A stretch of 64,000 nucleotides of DNA from Lachnospiraceae bacterium (lineage in GTDB: Bacteria > Bacillota > Clostridia > Lachnospirales > Lachnospiraceae). Positions 50,299 to 58,805 of this stretch are shown piece by piece. The translations under genes and the position numbers were made by a program. The stretch spans positions 1-64,000 of the forward strand of contig CAJTDD010000009.1 of assembly GCA_910574885.1 (NCBI GenBank), read 5' to 3'. Positions within the stretch are counted from its first letter, which is position 1, and every line of letters starts with the position of its first letter. The notes under the pieces are model-generated. The model did not search any database. It was not told the DNA's origin and saw only the letters and a list, made by a program, of their open reading frames with translations.

Positions 50299-52113
50299 AT
50301 GCAGGGCGGACTTATCGGGCGTACTGCCAGAAGACTTTCACATATATTGATGGCGCCGGTCCAGGTCGTCATCCGCAAGGCAAAGCGGACCCTCAGCCCG
50401 GATTCCTTTGCCTCGAAGGTTCTTACCGATGTCCGTAAGGGAGTCAACCAGAAGAAGGACAAGAAGGAACGGGTCATCGGGGATTATTTTTCCATCGGCA
50501 GATATTATGTGCTGAAACGGCTGGTCTTTGTCATCCTGCTTGCGGCGATCATTGTGCCGGTATTGTATATCAAGCTGCTGCACCCTATTCTGGTGTCCCA
50601 TTTCTTCACGAAGACCATGGTTCTCAATTCCCACGAGATGGTGGGATATACCGGCAAGGTTGAACTTCTGTCCCGGGAAGACGGGGAACTGATCTTCAAG
50701 GGAAGGATGGAGGAGGGCAGGATTAACGGAAACGGGAAACTCTACACCTATTCTGGTTTCCTGCTCTACGAGGGGAATTTTGAGATGGAAGCCTACTCCG
50801 GCGAGGGGGAACTGTATTATGAGAACAGTAAGACTCTGTGCTACAAGGGTTCTTTCCTTCTGAATCAGTATGAAGGCCGGGGAACCCTCTATGACAGGGA
50901 GGGCAATCTGAAATATAAGGGAGATTTCAAGAACGGCCTGTATGAAGGGAACGGGACGCTCTATTTTCCAGATGGACAGAAGCAGTATGTGGGAACTTTC
51001 GTCAAAGGCGAGATGGAGGGACAGGGAACCCTCTATAACGAAGAGGGAAATGTGGTCGCCACGGGAACCTTCGAGGACGGTGAGCCTCTTTTGCAGGAGG
51101 TGGTCCTGACGGACGAAGAGGGAAATGTGGTCTATGAGGGAACGGTCAATACAGACGGCGAGTACGAAGGAGAAGGAAAGCTCTATGAGGAGGGAGCCCT
51201 CGTCTATGACGGAGACTTTGTAGACGGAAAGAAGAGCGGCGAGGGAACTCTGCTGGGCGAGGAAGGGCAGCTTGTGTATGCGGGAGATTTTGTGGAAGAC
51301 CAGTACGAGGGAGACGGCAAGCTCTACGAGAACGGCGTCCTTGCCTATGAAGGCAGCTTTGTGAAGGGAAAAAAAGAGGGAAGCGGAACCACATATGACG
51401 CCGAGGAAAATGTCGTCTATGAAGGGGAATTTGCCAAGGATGAGTACGAAGGCGAAGGAAAGATCTACGACAAGGGCGAGCTGGTCTATGAGGGCAGTTT
51501 TTCCAAAGGCGAGTATGACGGCGAGGGGACTCTGTTCTATGAGGACGGTGCATTTATGTATGAAGGGGCGTTTGCCAATGGAAAGAAGGAAGGCCTGGGG
51601 AAGGTCTTTACCGGAAAAGGCGACATCGTGTATGAAGGAAGCTTTCAGTCGGATGTGTTCAACGGGGAAGGCAAGCTCTATGACGATAACAAGGTTCTGG
51701 TGATTTATGACGGAACCTTTGTGGACGGGCTGTATCAGGGAATGGGAAAACTGACCGATTCCGAGACGGAAGCCCTGTTGTATGACGGAGAGTTCTATAA
51801 AGGACAGTATAGCGGAAACGGCAAGTTATACCAGCCGTCTAACGGAGGGCTGATTTACGAAGGAGGATTCTTAAACGGCGAGTATTACGGAACCGGGAAG
51901 CTGTGGGACGACATGGGAAATCTTTTGTATGAGGGAGATTTTATCCGGGGACAGTATTTCGGGCACGGGACTCGTTACGACCCTTACTCCGGGATGGTTC
52001 TGGAAACCGGCCAATTTAAGTATGGCGTACTGACCCAGCCGGACCCGGTCACAAATGTGTCGGGAGTGAATACGGGGAATACTCAGACGAATCAGGCAGG
52101 AACTGGGAACTAA
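50299..52113 (+). CDS. Membrane-anchored MORN-repeat protein
   Basis: The 604-residue protein has a basic N-terminus and one transmembrane helix at about 73-96 (RLVFVILLAAIIVPVLYIKL). About 20 MORN-type repeats follow from about 115 to 570, of the form xYEGxFxxGxxxGxGxLY (for example YEGEFAKDEYEGEGKIYDKG). The ending is Asn/Thr/Gly-rich. By the positive-inside rule the repeats would lie outside the cytoplasm. MORN arrays bind lipids or proteins and could anchor or orient the CIS baseplate at the membrane. AGGAGGT-type site upstream. Confidence 0.85.
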   Translation: MQGGLIGRTARRLSHILMAPVQVVIRKAKRTLSPDSFASKVLTDVRKGVNQKKDKKERVIGDYFSIGRYYVLKRLVFVILLAAIIVPVLYIKLLHPILVSHFFTKTMVLNSHEMVGYTGKVELLSREDGELIFKGRMEEGRINGNGKLYTYSGFLLYEGNFEMEAYSGEGELYYENSKTLCYKGSFLLNQYEGRGTLYDREGNLKYKGDFKNGLYEGNGTLYFPDGQKQYVGTFVKGEMEGQGTLYNEEGNVVATGTFEDGEPLLQEVVLTDEEGNVVYEGTVNTDGEYEGEGKLYEEGALVYDGDFVDGKKSGEGTLLGEEGQLVYAGDFVEDQYEGDGKLYENGVLAYEGSFVKGKKEGSGTTYDAEENVVYEGEFAKDEYEGEGKIYDKGELVYEGSFSKGEYDGEGTLFYEDGAFMYEGAFANGKKEGLGKVFTGKGDIVYEGSFQSDVFNGEGKLYDDNKVLVIYDGTFVDGLYQGMGKLTDSETEALLYDGEFYKGQYSGNGKLYQPSNGGLIYEGGFLNGEYYGTGKLWDDMGNLLYEGDFIRGQYFGHGTRYDPYSGMVLETGQFKYGVLTQPDPVTNVSGVNTGNTQTNQAGTGN

Positions 52114-52147
52114 GAGATGTGCAGGTGAAGATACAGAAAGGGAAACT

Positions 52148-52726
52148 ATGGCAGATTATACGAAGATTGCGGATACGGGGAACGGGATACTGACGCTGTT
52201 AAAAGAGGCGTTAATCCCGGAACTGTTGAACAGCCCGGATCAGATCGGGCTGTGTTCTCCGGAGGATCACGGGGATTATGTGGTGGGCCTGTGGCTCTAT
52301 GACGTGAAGGCAGATAACTCGATACAGGCTCATGAGATGGCAGATATCGGACGGAACGCCCAGCGTTACCCCTCCACCTATCTGACGCTTTACTATATGC
52401 TCACCCTCTATTTGCAGAGCGACTTAAAATACCGGGCAGTACAGGAACACCAGATTTTGGGAAGAGTGATACAGGCGTTCCGGGATAAGGCGGCGTTAAA
52501 GCCTGATACCTTTACGCCCACCGGGGAACCGGGAGGCGGGAATATCCGCCTGCAAATGCTGGATCTGGACATAGAGGTAAAGACGCGGATCTGGACGGTG
52601 CCGAATGCGGCGTACCGGGCGTCCCTGTTCTACTCGGCAGGACCGGTGGAGATTCCGTCTACAAGGAAGAAATCCGTCAGAAGGGTACAGGAAATCGATT
52701 ACCGTTTTACCGGAAAGGATACATAG
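52148..52726 (+). CDS. Tail terminator, DUF4255 (Pvc16/Afp16 N-domain)
   Basis: The 192-residue protein matches the DUF4255 tail-cap family (IADTGNGILTLLKEALIPEL, PEDHGDYVVGLWLYDVKADN, RYPSTYLTLYYMLTLYLQSD, EHQILGRVIQAFRDKA). In Afp, the homologue ends sheath and tube growth. AGAAAGGG precedes the ATG. The following gene may supply the C-terminal part found fused in Afp16. Confidence 0.92.
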   Translation: MADYTKIADTGNGILTLLKEALIPELLNSPDQIGLCSPEDHGDYVVGLWLYDVKADNSIQAHEMADIGRNAQRYPSTYLTLYYMLTLYLQSDLKYRAVQEHQILGRVIQAFRDKAALKPDTFTPTGEPGGGNIRLQMLDLDIEVKTRIWTVPNAAYRASLFYSAGPVEIPSTRKKSVRRVQEIDYRFTGKDT

Positions 52727-52727
52727 G

Positions 52728-53504
52728 ATGAATATGGTATTACAGGAAAGGAAAATACGGCTGTCCAAGGCAGTGCGCCTGAGGGACGCCTTTACCGGAG
52801 AGCCGGTGTCGGCAGGAGTTACCCTTCGCACCCTGTCCGGGGGAAGGGTAGAAAAGAAGAGGGAAGGGTATTTCCTGTTTCTTGACGTGGGAAGCCCTGT
52901 GTTCGAGGCGGAAATAGAATCGAGCGTCTACCAGCGGCAAAAGCTTCATCTTCCGGCAGATTCAGGGGCATGTGTGGAGGAGATTCTCCTGTATCCGTCC
53001 CCCGCTTACCCCTTGCGGGAAGGCGTGACGGTTGTGCGGGGCAGGACGAAGCCGGGGAGTGTGCTTAGGTTCCATGTGAGAGACGGTCAGGGGAACGTAA
53101 GGCTGATCCGCGACTACCGGAAAGGGGAGGAAGAGATTTCTTTCTATATAAAGGACAGGATTTCAGGCATGTTCTGGTATGTCTGGAAGAAAGGAAAGGA
53201 AGAAGGCGAATATTTCCGTGCAGATCGTCCCGGGGAGGAAGGGGAGCAGTACAGGTTGAAAAAACCCCTTGCTTGGGATTACCAGAAGAGGGATACCTTG
53301 ATTTGTCCGGCCAGGGAGAGTATTGCGGATGAGGAAGGAGAATTTTACCTGTTGCTTCCGGAACTTTGCCAGGAGAGACGTCTCCTGCATTACGCCTGTG
53401 AAAATGACGGTGAAGTGACGGAAGGGGAATTGGAGATTGTCCGCGGACGTGAGAACAATTTCATATTAAAACAGAGGAGTGAAGAACCATGGGATTATGT
53501 GTGA
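52728..53504 (+). CDS. CIS accessory protein with N-terminal beta-sandwich domain
   Basis: The 258-residue protein starts one base after the terminator gene stop, following GGAAAGGATAC. The first 110 residues look like a carboxypeptidase-regulatory-like beta-sandwich (KAVRLRDAFTGEPVSAGVTL, a SGGRVEKKREGYFLFLDVGS turn). The remainder is beta-rich and unrecognised. It overlaps the DUF4280 gene by 16 bp and is likely a cap- or tip-associated component. Confidence 0.6.
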   Translation: MNMVLQERKIRLSKAVRLRDAFTGEPVSAGVTLRTLSGGRVEKKREGYFLFLDVGSPVFEAEIESSVYQRQKLHLPADSGACVEEILLYPSPAYPLREGVTVVRGRTKPGSVLRFHVRDGQGNVRLIRDYRKGEEEISFYIKDRISGMFWYVWKKGKEEGEYFRADRPGEEGEQYRLKKPLAWDYQKRDTLICPARESIADEEGEFYLLLPELCQERRLLHYACENDGEVTEGELEIVRGRENNFILKQRSEEPWDYV

Positions 53505-53872
53505 CCGGCGGTGCGTCCATGACCTGTTCCTTCGGCATGGCGCCCTCCATACTGAACGTACTGCCAACGGCAAAGACTATGTCAGCCATGCCGCTGGCAA
53601 CTATTTCCGATAATATCCCTTTTGTAAATATCGTTCCATTCGGGATGTGCCAGAGTATGGCGAATCCTATGGTGGCGGCAGCGACAGCGGCGGCAATGGG
53701 AGTGCTGACTCCCATGCCCTGCACGCCGGTTCCGGCAGGACCGTGGGCGCCGGGGGTTCCCCAAGTGCTGGTGGGCGGCAAGCCGGCCCTGAACGATCAG
53801 TGCAAGCTGACCTGCGCATATGGGGGAATGATACAGTTTACCAATTCGGGCTGCCCGACGGTGCAGATGTAG
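53489..53872 (+). CDS. PAAR-like spike tip protein (DUF4280)
   Basis: The 127-residue protein begins MGLCVTGGASMTCSFGMAPS, with NIVPFGMCQSMANPMVAAAT, PMPCTPVPAGPWAPGVPQVL and KPALNDQCKLTCAYGGMIQF after it. DUF4280 proteins are PAAR-like and sharpen the spike, with metal-binding Cys/His residues. GAGGAGTGAAGAACC precedes the ATG. Confidence 0.92.
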   Translation: MGLCVTGGASMTCSFGMAPSILNVLPTAKTMSAMPLATISDNIPFVNIVPFGMCQSMANPMVAAATAAAMGVLTPMPCTPVPAGPWAPGVPQVLVGGKPALNDQCKLTCAYGGMIQFTNSGCPTVQM

Positions 53873-53962
53873 TACGGCGCATAGGGTATACCGTGATGCA
53901 TGCCATACGGGCAGGTGGACTTCGTCCATTAAGGAATGATAGATTGAATCCGAGGAATGAAA

Positions 53963-56665
53963 ATGAGAAGAAAAATATTATGTGGTATCTGGGGAATTCT
54001 GGCTGTTGCAGCCATTGTATTTGCTGCAGCCAGTATTTATGGAAAGACGGTTAAGCTCAATTATATTGAGCAGATTCATTTGCAGGACGGCAAGCTCTAT
54101 TATGTAGACCGGGGAGATGGGGAAAAATTAAGGATCATCCGTTCCGACCCGGACGGAGAGCATGGGCAGATGATTGTCTGCCAGAAGCATGAGCGGGAAC
54201 AGTGCCGGATCATTCGTCAGATTTTCTTTGACGACGCAGGTAACGCCTATGCGTTCATTGAAGAGGCGGACGTAGAATCCTGGGACGGCGTGGGAGGCAA
54301 AGTCTATCAGTGTGATTTTGACAGAGGGCGTTTTCAGGAGACGGATTTTCTTCTCTCAGAGGAAGAAAATACTTATGCCCAGGTGTGGATGCAGTGTATC
54401 CGGGATGGGAAACTTTATTATATCTGTATTCCGGATAATGAGAACGGCCCGGGAGAGGCGGTTCTCTACGTCTGTGATGAAAATGGAAAAAGGGAGCGGT
54501 TAGATCACGTCGCTCTGGAATATCCCTATCTCAATTCCCAGTTTTTTTTAAGCAAGAATCAGGTACTTCTGTGGATGGATTACGAAGGAGAGGTATTTGC
54601 AAAGGAAGCGGGGACAGACCATTATCTGGAAATCGAAGGCGTCACAGGCAGGAAAGGCGCCTTTAAGAGCCTCTGCGATGACGGAGAGCGGGCCTATGTG
54701 ATGGAGTATGAGGCAGAGTGTATCCGCAGTATAGACCTTGACAGCCAGACCTCAGAGACGGTTTTTTCGGCGGAAGAACTTAGGAAGAATTATGCAGGCT
54801 TTACGTTTCAGGAACTGCAAAGCCCGGATTGTACCCAGAAGGGGTTCTGCGCCGGGATGGAGAATGCGGATGGAAGGCTTTCCATCTGTTCCTACCAGAA
54901 TGGCGTTCATCAGGATATTGGAGAATGTACCCTTGTCCCTACGGCAGTCATGCAGAGGATGGGCTGGGTCTATGCAGGAATTCTTCTCGTGGCGGCTCTT
55001 CTGTGCCTTTACTGGATTGCCTGTGTCAAATACCATGTACAGACCATCCTGGTACGGCTCTGTGTGATTTTCCTGTTGAGCCTGCTGGTGATGGACGGTT
55101 TTCTGGAATATTGGATTGAATCATCTATGCGGCGGCAGCTAGAGCGTAACCAGACGTTGGCTTTGTCTGCCATGGGGAAGATTCTCAAAGAGGATATCAT
55201 ACATAACATTGAGACAGACGCAGAAAAGTTTCCTTCCGGCGACCGCGCCTTGCGGATGAGCCACCCTTCCATCAAAGGTGGAACAGAGTTGTCCATATAT
55301 GTATACAGCATCTTCCATGGAGATGAAGAGGGACGGCTGTACGTCAGTGAGTCTATGTCGGAATATTACGGCGTTCCGGTGGAATGGGTGTACAGTTCTG
55401 AGATTTCTAAGGCCATCTATGATGCCTACAATACGGGGGAAATCGTGAATAAAAGCGACGAAAACCGTAATGGAAGGCGCAACAACCAGTTTGTTCCGCT
55501 GGCGCTTGGCGACGGGACGAAATTCGGCGTATTAGCGGTATCGTGCGATGGGAATATTCTGGATTACCAGATCTGGTATTATCAGTGGAATCTAAAGAAT
55601 GCCTCGTCTACGCTGCTCTTAATCCTGACAGTGGTTTTGATGGTAATCCTTTATATCTTCCTGCGTCCTTTAAAGGAGCTGAAAGAATGCGCGCTTAAAC
55701 TGGCGGCAGGAAATCTGGGTGTGACGGTAGCCGTCCGCGGCCACGATGAAGTGGCGGATATCTCGTCGGCATTTAACCAGATGTCACTGGAAATTGCCAG
55801 ATATGTGCAGGACATTCAGGGGATGTCGGACGGTTATTATAAATTTATCCCTGCGAAGATTCTGGAGCTTCTGAACAAAGAATCCATTCAGGATGTGGAA
55901 CTGGGGGATCAGATGGTTGGAGACATGACGATTCTGTCTCTTCATGCCATGAATTATCCCAGACAGAAGATGTATCAGTCGGCGGAACAGGTGTACACGG
56001 ACATTAACCGTGTGCTGTCCCTGCTGGTAGAGCCGATCAATGGACATTGCGGCGTTGTGGAACATTTTGACGATACGGGGCTGTCGGCGTTCTTTACGAT
56101 GGGAAGCCAGGAGGCGCTTGACGCTGCTATTGACATTCATCGCCTTCTGGATGAGCGGATGGCGGGAGGCGGCAGGACCATTGCCATCAGCTATGGGCGT
56201 GTGATGATCGGCGTCATCGGGCATGAGCAGAGGATGGAGGCGACGGCGGTCTCCGCCCATTCTGACCTGGCGAAAACGCTGCGGTTAAAGGGGGACAAAT
56301 ATGGCGCCCATATTCTCATCACCCATCTGGTCTATAGGCAGATACCGGATTTTGAGGAGCATTATCATGCAAGGTATCTGGGAAATATTTACCTTTCCGC
56401 CAATCATACTTACGAGCGGGTCTATGACGTCTATGACGGGGATTCGGAGGAGGAATTCTATTACAAGGATCTGACGAAAGAGTTGTTCGAGAAGGGCGTG
56501 GGGCTGTTCGTTGCCAGGAAGTTCTATGAGGCAAGGCTTGTCTTTGTGGAAGTGCTGAAGCAGCACCGGAAAGACAAGGCCGCAAAGGAATATCTGTATC
56601 GGTGCGACCGGTATTACAAGATGGCTGATGAGGAGGAAAAGGAGACGGTAATCGAGAAGTTTTAA
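53963..56665 (+). CDS. Membrane HAMP protein with degenerate class III cyclase domain
   Basis: About 900 residues. A signal-anchor helix (LCGIWGILAVAAIVFAAAS), an extracellular beta-rich domain (about 30-330), helices near 336, 361 and 550, a second sensor loop (about 387-540), a HAMP-like linker, then a class III nucleotide cyclase-like domain (about 640-800) and a TPR-like tail. Active cyclases read VLFSDIRSFT and KYIGDAIMALF at the metal sites. Here they are MTILSLHAMNY and HFDDTGLSAFF, so both aspartates are lost (His and Thr instead). It is probably a binding or signalling scaffold, not an enzyme. ATG 53963 sits 7 nt after GAGGA; ATG 53957 is an alternative. Confidence 0.8.
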   Translation: MRRKILCGIWGILAVAAIVFAAASIYGKTVKLNYIEQIHLQDGKLYYVDRGDGEKLRIIRSDPDGEHGQMIVCQKHEREQCRIIRQIFFDDAGNAYAFIEEADVESWDGVGGKVYQCDFDRGRFQETDFLLSEEENTYAQVWMQCIRDGKLYYICIPDNENGPGEAVLYVCDENGKRERLDHVALEYPYLNSQFFLSKNQVLLWMDYEGEVFAKEAGTDHYLEIEGVTGRKGAFKSLCDDGERAYVMEYEAECIRSIDLDSQTSETVFSAEELRKNYAGFTFQELQSPDCTQKGFCAGMENADGRLSICSYQNGVHQDIGECTLVPTAVMQRMGWVYAGILLVAALLCLYWIACVKYHVQTILVRLCVIFLLSLLVMDGFLEYWIESSMRRQLERNQTLALSAMGKILKEDIIHNIETDAEKFPSGDRALRMSHPSIKGGTELSIYVYSIFHGDEEGRLYVSESMSEYYGVPVEWVYSSEISKAIYDAYNTGEIVNKSDENRNGRRNNQFVPLALGDGTKFGVLAVSCDGNILDYQIWYYQWNLKNASSTLLLILTVVLMVILYIFLRPLKELKECALKLAAGNLGVTVAVRGHDEVADISSAFNQMSLEIARYVQDIQGMSDGYYKFIPAKILELLNKESIQDVELGDQMVGDMTILSLHAMNYPRQKMYQSAEQVYTDINRVLSLLVEPINGHCGVVEHFDDTGLSAFFTMGSQEALDAAIDIHRLLDERMAGGGRTIAISYGRVMIGVIGHEQRMEATAVSAHSDLAKTLRLKGDKYGAHILITHLVYRQIPDFEEHYHARYLGNIYLSANHTYERVYDVYDGDSEEEFYYKDLTKELFEKGVGLFVARKFYEARLVFVEVLKQHRKDKAAKEYLYRCDRYYKMADEEEKETVIEKF

Positions 56666-56692
56666 TGCGCTGATTAGAGATGAGGTGAAAGA

Positions 56693-58777
56693 ATGGATCA
56701 TGATATTTTAGAGAATACCATAGAGGAAGTGACAGAAGGCGACAAGGCGCAGAATGATTCATCTGCCAGTCCGTCCGGGCCTGCGGCAGTAGAACAGAAG
56801 CCTGTGCAGAATGATACTGGCGGGAATGACGGAACCGAGGAAGTAAAAAAAGAGACGCCGTCGCTTGAAAGGGGAGAACCTGCGATTCCGACTCTGGTGG
56901 TAAAAAGGAGTAAGCCTGCGGCCAGAAATGGAGAAAGGAGCGGGGGTGAGGGAGAAGTTCCGACTTTGGTGGTAAAAAGGAGTAAGCCTGCGGCCAGAAA
57001 TGGAGAAAGGAATGAGACAGAACCGCAGCCCCAGCCTCATATAGTAAATGAAAATAATCCGAAACCTCCGGCTAAGAAGGATGAATGGAGTTCGGGTGAG
57101 GGAGAGGTTCCGACTTTGACGGTAAAAAGGGGTAAGCCTAAGCCTGCGGAGGAAGAAAGGAGAGAGGAAAACGTTCCGACTTTGGAGGTAAAAAGAAATA
57201 AGCCTGAGGAGGAAAACGGGGAGCACATCAGAAATGGAGAAAGTGGAACACTTGATGAGATAGCGGCTCCAATGCGTGCCCTTGCCATGGAAAATGAAGG
57301 TATTATTCAAGAAGGCGGAGAGGCAGACGGTTCCTTCGACACGCTGCAGGAGTTGAAGGAGTTAAAGAGTAATCAGCCGGAAGAACCGCAGAACAATGAA
57401 AATGGCGCTGCAGATTTGCTGAAAAAGGTCAATGAAGCCAGAAGAGGGAATATTTATTCGGCGGTGGTGCTGGCAAAGGGGCTGGAAAACCATCAATCGA
57501 ATCCATTTGCCAGCGGCAGGGCTTCCCGTTTCTTCAATTCCTCTAAGATAGATAAAGCGCTTGACGTCAATAAGCTGGCAATGGGGGCTAATGGAATAGC
57601 CAGCTCCTGGGATAAGGAATATGCCGATTCCAAACTCGGCAACAGTATTTCCCTGGTTGTAAATATGATTGCTTTGGTTGGTTCTCTGCGTGATTTGGTA
57701 AAGAAGATCAAAGGCTTTCGGAATATGCCGAAATGGAGTAAGGAAATGGAGGCCAGCCAAAAGAAGGGAGCCATAAGGGATAACGCATTTGCAGTACTGG
57801 GTATCATTTCCGATGCAGCTACCATATTACTCAGAGTCTGCGGCGTTGCCAAAGCGATTGCGGGCCTTGCAGGACAGGGGAAGAGTGTGTTCGCCAAGGT
57901 GACAGGCTATGTTTCGTTGGCACTGGGGGGCTTTACGCAGATTGTCGGTCTTTCATCATCTGTCAATCAGATGTTGAAGCTGAAGGAAAACAGGAAGAAG
58001 GTGGCAGACGCCCGAGATAAGGCAGGCGAAAAAGTAGATCGAATAAAAGAAAAGTATTTTCCTGAAGCAGAGAGACCTCAAGCAGAGGAGCCTGGAGAAG
58101 GCGGCGAACCTGAAAACGACGGAGCGCCGGCACAGGAAAAGAAAACGGGAGCTTCCGCCGGGAGGACCAGGGCAGAAATTGCGGTACTGCTGATGGAACA
58201 AGGGGGCGTCACAGAAGAAGAGAAGGATGTCCTGACCGGTTATCTGATGCTTGAAAGAAAGGCCGGTAAATTAAATGAGCAGCTCATGAACGGAATCTTT
58301 GGGCTGACTACCCTTTCCACAGGCCTGATTTCCACCATAACCGGGAGTGTAAGCGCCGGGCTGAAGGAGAAGACGGAAACCGACGAAGATAAGAAACGCA
58401 GTGATAAAGCAAATCTGGCAAATCAGATTGTCGGGACAGTTTCAAATGGCGCTGTTATAGTCGGCGCCAGCAAGAACCTGACTCAGGGAGTCATGAAAAA
58501 GGTAAAAGAGAAAAATCCTTCCAGCGCTGAAAAAGTCCTGCAGGACCGGGTGAAAGACGTTCTGGAAGAAATGAAGGAAAAGAAGTATGGGCTGAGAGGA
58601 ATAGCGCAAGGATTGCAGGACGATCCCAATGATGAGCAGAAGGCGGCCGCCACACAAGCGCTGGAGAAATATGCCGCTGCGGATAAGAGGCTTCAAGGCC
58701 TTGGCGTGGATTATGGGGTACTTTTAAAAGCACACGATGAAAAGGCGTTTGAAAAGGCGTTGATTGCAGGAATATAG
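56693..58777 (+). CDS. Candidate CIS effector/cargo protein
   Basis: The 694-residue protein has an acidic, Pro-rich, probably disordered N-terminus (1-230) with four PTLxVKRxKP motifs at about 64, 90, 140 and 162. A helical C-terminal part follows with several Gly/Ala-rich hydrophobic stretches (ISLVVNMIALVGSLRDLV near 318, AFAVLGIISDAATILLRVCG near 365, YVSLALGGFTQIVGLSSSVN near 406, GIFGLTTLSTGLISTITGSV near 534), separated by charged linkers. No family is recognised. Hydrophobic amphiphilic segments plus a loading-type tail suggest a membrane-acting toxin carried by the particle. It lies between structural genes and the ATPase, where Afp/Pvc cargo is usual. A structural role is possible. 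Confidence 0.55.
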   Translation: MDHDILENTIEEVTEGDKAQNDSSASPSGPAAVEQKPVQNDTGGNDGTEEVKKETPSLERGEPAIPTLVVKRSKPAARNGERSGGEGEVPTLVVKRSKPAARNGERNETEPQPQPHIVNENNPKPPAKKDEWSSGEGEVPTLTVKRGKPKPAEEERREENVPTLEVKRNKPEEENGEHIRNGESGTLDEIAAPMRALAMENEGIIQEGGEADGSFDTLQELKELKSNQPEEPQNNENGAADLLKKVNEARRGNIYSAVVLAKGLENHQSNPFASGRASRFFNSSKIDKALDVNKLAMGANGIASSWDKEYADSKLGNSISLVVNMIALVGSLRDLVKKIKGFRNMPKWSKEMEASQKKGAIRDNAFAVLGIISDAATILLRVCGVAKAIAGLAGQGKSVFAKVTGYVSLALGGFTQIVGLSSSVNQMLKLKENRKKVADARDKAGEKVDRIKEKYFPEAERPQAEEPGEGGEPENDGAPAQEKKTGASAGRTRAEIAVLLMEQGGVTEEEKDVLTGYLMLERKAGKLNEQLMNGIFGLTTLSTGLISTITGSVSAGLKEKTETDEDKKRSDKANLANQIVGTVSNGAVIVGASKNLTQGVMKKVKEKNPSSAEKVLQDRVKDVLEEMKEKKYGLRGIAQGLQDDPNDEQKAAATQALEKYAAADKRLQGLGVDYGVLLKAHDEKAFEKALIAGI
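56889..57010 (+). repeat. Near-identical direct repeats in the effector N-terminus
   Basis: The sequence from 56889 to about 56939 recurs at 56959-57010 almost base for base, encoding PTLVVKRSKPAARNGER twice. Two more diverged copies follow near 57108 and 57174. Confidence 0.8.
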
Positions 58778-58805
58778 ATTCTTAGGGGAATAACCGAGAG
58801 AAAGA

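Noticed and set aside
50700..52000. Recurrent GAAGGxGA-type DNA repeats
   Set aside because: They are the coding repeats of the MORN domain, with no independent DNA structure.
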